Of a stretch of DNA of 64,000 bases, positions 58,780 through 64,000 are shown in pieces. The stretch is from Polyodon spathula (lineage: Eukaryota; Chordata; Actinopteri; Acipenseriformes; Polyodontidae): positions 34,361,774 through 34,425,773 of the forward strand of contig NC_054548.1 of NCBI RefSeq assembly GCF_017654505.1. Direction: 5' to 3'. Position 1 is the stretch's first letter. Every line of letters starts with the position of its first letter. The translations under genes were made by a program, and so were the position numbers. The notes beneath the pieces were generated by a model. It had not been told where the DNA came from. It searched no databases and saw only the letters and a list, made by a program, of their open reading frames with translations.

Positions 58780-59590
58780 ATACCCTTCTCAGGGAGACAA
58801 GCAATCAATCCTTCACTACTGACCCGTTCCAAGTGATTTGACAATTCCCAACCAGTTTGTGAAATGTGAAAATCCAGGAAACTGATATGTGTAATAAAAT
58901 GTTACATAAATTCTGTTGACTATTACCAGAATGAAAATAAGCAAATGGTAATAACAGACCACCTATATTAATTCTGATGTTACTGTAATTACATTTCCAA
59001 TAGTGATTTAATAAATATGGATTGTTTTCTGGTAGAGATGAAGCAGGTACTTAAGAAAGGCGTAAGCACCGACATTTTTATTTTATAAATGTATTTCAAC
59101 ATTTTAAACAGTATGTTTTTTTTTTTTTTTTTTAAACTACATGTCTATAGTGTACATTACATTATACTGTGATAACATGAATGTATTCTAATGACTTACA
59201 GAACAGAAGCGTGAAACAGAAGTTCTTCAAAATCAGTAATCACTTTAATTTGCATAAAAGCACATGATCTCATTCTTTAAATGAAGCCCAAAAGAAGCGA
59301 AACCCTAGCCATGCCCCATTCTGGTCTTACTTGTCAGTGTTTCAGAACCAAAAGGTGTTGGGGCAGATGGGGGTATTACTTTCCGTTCTATATTAGGCCT
59401 ATCTTTTGTATTGTAGCGTTTCACAGACAGCCAGAAAACAGTAGAGACAGACATGTTGGTTTCTCGTTCCAAAATCTTTATTCAACACACAAGGGCCATT
59501 CACCCTGGAAGCCGCGAGGCAATAGCAATTGTTTACGGTGAAGGTGGTCACGTGCAGCGGCAGAGGGAAGCAGCAAAAAAAAAAAGTACA
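58780..59590. other. Intergenic, nothing firm
   Basis: Poly-T at 59118-59135. No gene recognised before the MADF-like exon. Confidence 0.4.
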
Positions 59591-59653
59591 ATGGAGGAAA
59601 AGCTTGTGGTTCTGATTTCTGATTTTCCAGAGGTGTATAATACAACATCAAGT
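59591..59653 (+). pseudogene. Possible MADF-domain first exon
   Basis: ATG at 59591 opens MEEKLVVLISDFPEVYNTTS, like the start of MADF (Adf-1-type) DNA-binding domains, which often accompany Harbinger transposases. It is followed by AAGTAG|GTTTGA, a weak donor. No continuing exon was found. Confidence 0.4.
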
Positions 59654-60041
59654 AGGTTTGAAATCTGCCTTCATCATTTTTTGTGTTTGCTGTTCATTGT
59701 TCCAGGTATTGTGCTGTTAGATGCACAGTACCACTGATGGTTGCCAAGTTTACACCCCCTCGTCCCCCACCAAAAGTCCATTGATATGATGGGATGGCAG
59801 TAGTTGCACTTTTTAATCATGTGTATACGATAATGTTCAATAATATCAATGCATAAAGATGAGTTTAACTCACACTGTCTCTGCCCATACCTAGCAAACC
59901 AGACAAAATTCAAAAAGAAAAAAATTAATTATCTAATTTTTTTAAAAGCAACATGTTTTTATTTTATTTTAAACAACACAATTGCACATGTTTAATAAAA
60001 TTTATTGTTAAACCATTATGTTTAATATATATTTGTTATAA

Positions 60042-60109
60042 ATGTTAATAATATATATATCTATATATATCTTGTAATGACATATATATATCTATATATA
60101 TATATATCA

Positions 60110-60172
<63 letters not shown>
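60042..60172. repeat. (TA)n microsatellite
   Basis: Interrupted, then pure TA. 60180-60575 beyond it has a TATAAAAAG-like motif (60279) but no recognised gene. Confidence 0.9.
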
Positions 60173-60576
60173 CACCTGTATATTAATACACCTCTGTTGT
60201 AGACAACCAAACAAACTGGTGTTAATTATTTGTCACCTGCACCTGGCTACAATTAAAAATTAGAGCTAAGTGAACACTATAAAAAGAAAGGAAGCAGTCT
60301 GTTTGGGGCTGAGGACTGAAGAACCTGGGGTGGAGGGTGGAGTTGTGTAGGGTTTTTGTGTTCAATCAATGTTTGTTTTGTGTGTAACAGGTAAACCGCT
60401 TAGTAAGTGCTGGTAAGAGCTAGGTGTTTGTTTTGTTTATTTTGTTTTTGTGTGATACTGAAAATAGCATGTCAGCGTTGAAACTTCCATTTCTGTGACC
60501 TATTTTAAAGGGGCAATGAACTGTAGTAAATTGCAGTCTTATTATTCTCTCTGTCTCTCTCTCTCGCTCCCTCTAG

Positions 60577-62180
60577 TACCAGTCAAAAGTTTGAGTACAC
60601 CTGCTTGAAACCAGGTTTTTCATAATTATCTATGCTTTTAACTGTATAAACTTGTCTATAAACACTTAATATTTCATTATATGATACGTGTACTTGTATA
60701 AGCTGATAAGTGAACTGCATTCAAAATTTAAATGAAAATGTAAATCTTGTCCATGTCAATGAAATGGCCACCCAAAGCAAGGGGATTTCAGTCTGAAGCC
60801 CAAGTCAGTTAAAAGTCTGAAATGTGTATAACATGGTGTTAGAACACTGGTCTAAGTATAAAAGTGTCTTTGTTAGATGTTCTCCGAGTTAACTAGCATG
60901 TTACCTAATTAACCTTTTGTCACCAATTATTGTTAACAGGTGAGGGTCCATGATTATTATAAATATAGGTAGCATAGGCACAAGTTTGTCATTCCTGAAT
61001 GTAAGGGAGCAGAAAATGGCAAAATACTCTGTTAAGCAAAGAAGAAAGACTAATTACTTTACGAAACGAAGGTCAATCTTTAAGACAAATTGCAAGAACG
61101 CTGCAAGTGTTTGTAACTGCTGTGGCCAAGACAAAACGATTTGAAGAAATTAGCATTCATGAGGATCGAACAAGGTCAGGCAGACCCAGAGTGACCTCAG
61201 AATCAGAAAACAAGTACATTCGCGTTACAAGTCTGCAAAACCGGCAATTACCTGCCCCTGAAATACAAGCTCAGTTAAATGCTACTAGAAGTACAGATGT
61301 TTCAACATCCTCTGTTCAGAGGAGATTGCGTGAAACTGGCCTAACTGGAAGAATTGCTGCAAAGAAACCATTAAGAGTGCAGAATAAGAGGAAGAGATTT
61401 GCCTGGACGTTTGAGGAGTGGAAGTCGGTCTTATGGACCAATGAGTCAAAATTTCAAATACTTGGGTCCAACCGTCGTATTTGTGAGTGCATGAGTTCTG
61501 CATGTATGGTTCCCACTGTCAAGCATGGAGGAGGCAGTGTCATGGACTGGGGGGTTGCTTTGCTGGTGACAGAGTTGGTGATCTTTACCAAGTCCATGGC
61601 AAGAGCAACCAGCATGGCTATCATAGCATACTTCAGAGGCATGTCATTCCATCAGGATTACAACTAGTTGTTTTAAGCCACTTTAGTGTGACTTTTCAAG
61701 ATAATGACCTGAAACACACCTCAAAGTTGTGCAAGAACTATCTGGCGAAGAAGGAAAGTGAAGGGCAACTCAATCTAATGACCTGGCCTGCCCAGTCTCC
61801 AGACCTCAATCCCATAGAAGTTGTATGGGGTGAACTGGACAGAACAGTCAAAGCAAAACTACCCACAAGTGCCCTACATCTCTGGGAATTGCTGCAGAAC
61901 AGCTGGGAAGACATGTCGGGTGATTTCCTGCTGAAACTTGTTAACCGAATGCCTTGTGTTTGTGAGGCTGTTATTAAGGCAAAGGGTGGCTATTTCGAGG
62001 AATCCAAGCTTTAGAGACAGTTTTCAATTTGAACATTGCTTTGATACTCCTTATGTTTTGTATATTGTAACATGTGTTTTCATTTTCAAGTATTTACAGA
62101 AACGTATACGACGTAAAACATTGCCAATTTTGAAAAAAAACCTCTTTTCTAGCAAGTGTACTAAAACTTGACTGGTACTA

Positions 62181-62181
<1 letters not shown>
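60577..62181 (+). mobile_element. Tc1 element, family T1, copy 2
   Basis: Ends AGTACCAGTCAAAAGTTTGA and, reversed, AGTACCAGTCAAGTTTTAGT. Overall organisation equals the 40370-41966 copy. It keeps ~75 bp near 60738-60812 (CTTGTCCATGTCAATG...) missing from that copy. Confidence 0.9.
61016..62014 (+). pseudogene. Tc1 transposase (family T1), frameshifted
   Basis: ATGGCAAAATAC at 61016 opens the gene, with a break near 61040-61110. It then reads GRPRVTSESENKYIRVTS, VQRRLRETGLTGRIAAKKPL, LWTNESKFQILG (Asn at the first catalytic site), a second break near 61550-61700, and [17 protein letters not shown], ending KGGYFEESKL. Dead by frameshifts and by loss of the first Asp. Confidence 0.85.
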
Positions 62182-62220
<39 letters not shown>

Positions 62221-62249
62221 AGTAATGAGGTGAACTAGATACATATACA

Positions 62250-63696
62250 CAGTGCCTATAGAAAATATACACCCCCTTGAACATTTTTCACATTTTGTTT
62301 TGTTACAACATGGAATCAAAATTGATTTTATTATGAGTTTTTGCCACTGATCAACGCAAAGTCCATAATGTCAAAGTGAAACAAAATCTACAAATTGTTC
62401 TAAATTAATTATAAATACAAAACAGAAAATAATTGATTGCATAAGTATTCACCCCCTTGAGTCAATATTTGGTAGAGGTACCTATGGCAGCAATTACAGT
62501 CATGAGTCTATTTGGAGAAGTCTCTACCAGCTTTGAACATCTGGACAGTGCAATTTTTGCCCATTCTTTGCAAAATTGCTCAAGTTCCGTAAAGTTGGAT
62601 GGGGACCTTTTGGTGAACAGCAATTTTCAACTCTTTCCACATATTCTCAATTGGATTGAGGTCCGGGCTTTCACTGGGCCACTCTAGTACATGACCTTTT
62701 TTGTTTTAAGCCACTTTAGTGTGACTTTGGCTGTATGTTTGGGGTCATTGCTCTGCTGGAAGATGAATCTGCTCCCAAGTCCCAGGTCTCTTGCAGACTT
62801 CAGCAGGTTTTCCTCCAGGATTTATTTGTACTTTGCTGCATTCATTTTGCCTTCTATCTTCACGAGCTTTCCAGGCCCTGACACAGAAGCATCCCCATAG
62901 CATGATGCTGACACCACCATGCTTCACGGTAAGGATGGTGTTCTCAGGATGATGTGTAGTGTTAGGCTTGCGCAAAACATAGCACTTAACATTGAGGCCA
63001 AAATGCTCTATTTTGGTCTCATCAGACCATAGAATCTTTTTCCGCTTGGTCTCAGAGTCACCCATATGCATTCTGGCAAACTCTAGCCGAGATTTGATGT
63101 GTTTTTTTCAACAACGGCTTTCTTTTTTCCACTCTCCCATAAAGGCCAGTTTTATGAAGCACCCGGGCTATTGTTGCCGTATGCACAGTGTCTCCCAGCT
63201 CAACCGTGGAAGAGGCCATAGGCCTCTTTGTGGCCTCCCTGACTAGTGCCCTTCTCGCCCAGATACTCGGTTTTTGAGGACGGCCTGTTCTAGACAGATT
63301 CACAGTTGTGCCATATTCTCTCTATTTCTTAATAATGGACTGTACTGTGCTCTGGGGAATTTATTAGGAAATGTGCTTACCAACTGTATGATCTCCCAGA
63401 GACAGGTGTATTTAACCTGAAATCATGTGAAACACCTTAATTGCACACAGATTGACTCCATTCAACTAATTACATGACTTCTAAAGGCAATTGGTTGCAC
63501 CAGAGCTTATTTAGGTTTGCCATAGCAATTATTTTCTGTTTTATATTTGCAATTAATTTAGAAATGAATTAAGATTTTATTTTTCACTTTGACGTTATGG
63601 ACTTTTTTTGTGTTGATCAGTGGCAAAAACTTCTAATTAAATCCATTTTGATTCCATGTTGTAACACAATAAAATGTGGAAAAGTCCAAGGGGGGA
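62250..63696 (-). mobile_element. Tc1-type element, family T2
   Basis: Left end ACAGTGCCTATAGAAAATAT, shared with 42015. The right end is cut at CCCCCTTGGACTTTTCCACA, where a TGTGG.. LTR begins. Both ends carry CATGGAATCAAAA/TTTTGATTCCATG. Confidence 0.85.
62460..63303 (-). pseudogene. Tc1-type transposase (family T2), frameshifted
   Basis: Minus-strand frames: TGRPQKPSIWARRALVREAT and [19 protein letters not shown], then [17 protein letters not shown] (first Asp), [16 protein letters not shown], a decayed QQ(D)N region near 62740, and [16 protein letters not shown] (about 62690-62640). Several shifts; inactive. Confidence 0.8.
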
Positions 63697-64000
63697 TGTG
63701 GAAGGGTGGTGGGTAATTCACTGGCACAGGAGACAGACAGGTGAATTTGGCAACACCGCACAGGTGCCCAGTTTTATTTCAGGGTGCTGTTTTTTCTTTA
63801 GTCCCGCAGATGGCGCTGTGGGTCCGTGGTCTGATTTACCAACGATGGTAAACAGAACCACGGGCATACCAAGCGATGGTACACAATACTGGCGCCCCTG
63901 CAGGTGCTTCGAAACAATAATTCAAAACAGAAGGCACAAAGAAACAGGGAAAATAAAACAGTAACAAAAACTACAAAGAAAAGGTGCTGCACTTTGCAGC
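63697..64000 (-). mobile_element. Probable LTR, cut by window end
   Basis: Starts TGTGGAAGGGTGG inside the right terminus of the T2 Tc1 element. The other end is outside the window. Minus orientation is suggested by analogy with the other TGTGG-starting LTRs here. Confidence 0.45.

Overview
The window is vertebrate genomic DNA, most likely from a ray-finned fish. It is AT-rich and intron-rich, and it is crowded with Tc1/mariner, hAT, piggyBac-like, Harbinger, Gypsy-type LTR, DIRS-like and SINE sequences. The retroelement mix makes me think of a non-teleost fish such as sturgeon or paddlefish, but that is only an impression.

One host gene can be supported with confidence: a complete minus-strand PAXBP1 (GCFC1) orthologue. 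Its start codon is at 56506-56504 and its stop codon at 20328-20326. Eighteen coding exons were placed by splice-site reading, phase continuity and similarity to the vertebrate protein. They total 2742 nt (913 residues), close to the length I recall for human PAXBP1. Introns 1 and 2 (9.7 and 8.1 kb) and introns 12, 15 and 16 (2.7-4.1 kb) are swollen by transposons; the rest are short. The last intron appears to use a GC-AG donor, and exon 3 has two in-frame acceptors 12 nt apart. A ZNF143-like promoter motif lies about 130 bp upstream of the start codon.

Layout. 0.1-0.6 kb: ~150-bp tandem repeats. 0.87-2.87 kb: a decayed DIRS-like retrotransposon. 3.1-3.5 kb: a Harbinger transposase scrap. 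4.0-4.4 kb: a LINE 3' end. 6.1-11.05 kb: a 41-bp minisatellite split by a 2.1-kb LTR element with a 5-bp target duplication. 11.5-12.1 kb: Tc1 remnant. 14.3-16.5 kb: exons of a GIN1/Ginger-like integrase pseudogene, broken by a Tc1 relic and a solo LTR. 17.66-18.25 kb: another solo LTR. 18.7-19.3 kb: one copy of an unidentified exon-bearing repeat whose inverted partner is at 48.8-49.4 kb. 20-56.5 kb: PAXBP1 with its intronic elements. These include a hAT with a palindromic MITE inside it, a second hAT transposase relic, a foldback Tc1, and several Tc1 copies including one with a long open but catalytically deleted frame. 56.6-58.8 kb: PAXBP1 promoter, then a candidate inverted-repeat element holding a SINE that itself holds a hAT MITE. 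59-64 kb: a MADF-like exon, two Tc1-type elements and an LTR cut by the window edge.

No operon-like or pathway relationship exists among these features; the mobile elements are independent insertions. I saw no CRISPR array, bacterial system, rRNA or canonical tRNA gene. The least explained items are the duplicated exon-bearing repeat, the 56.7-58.8 kb candidate element, and the minisatellite that stays open in several forward frames.
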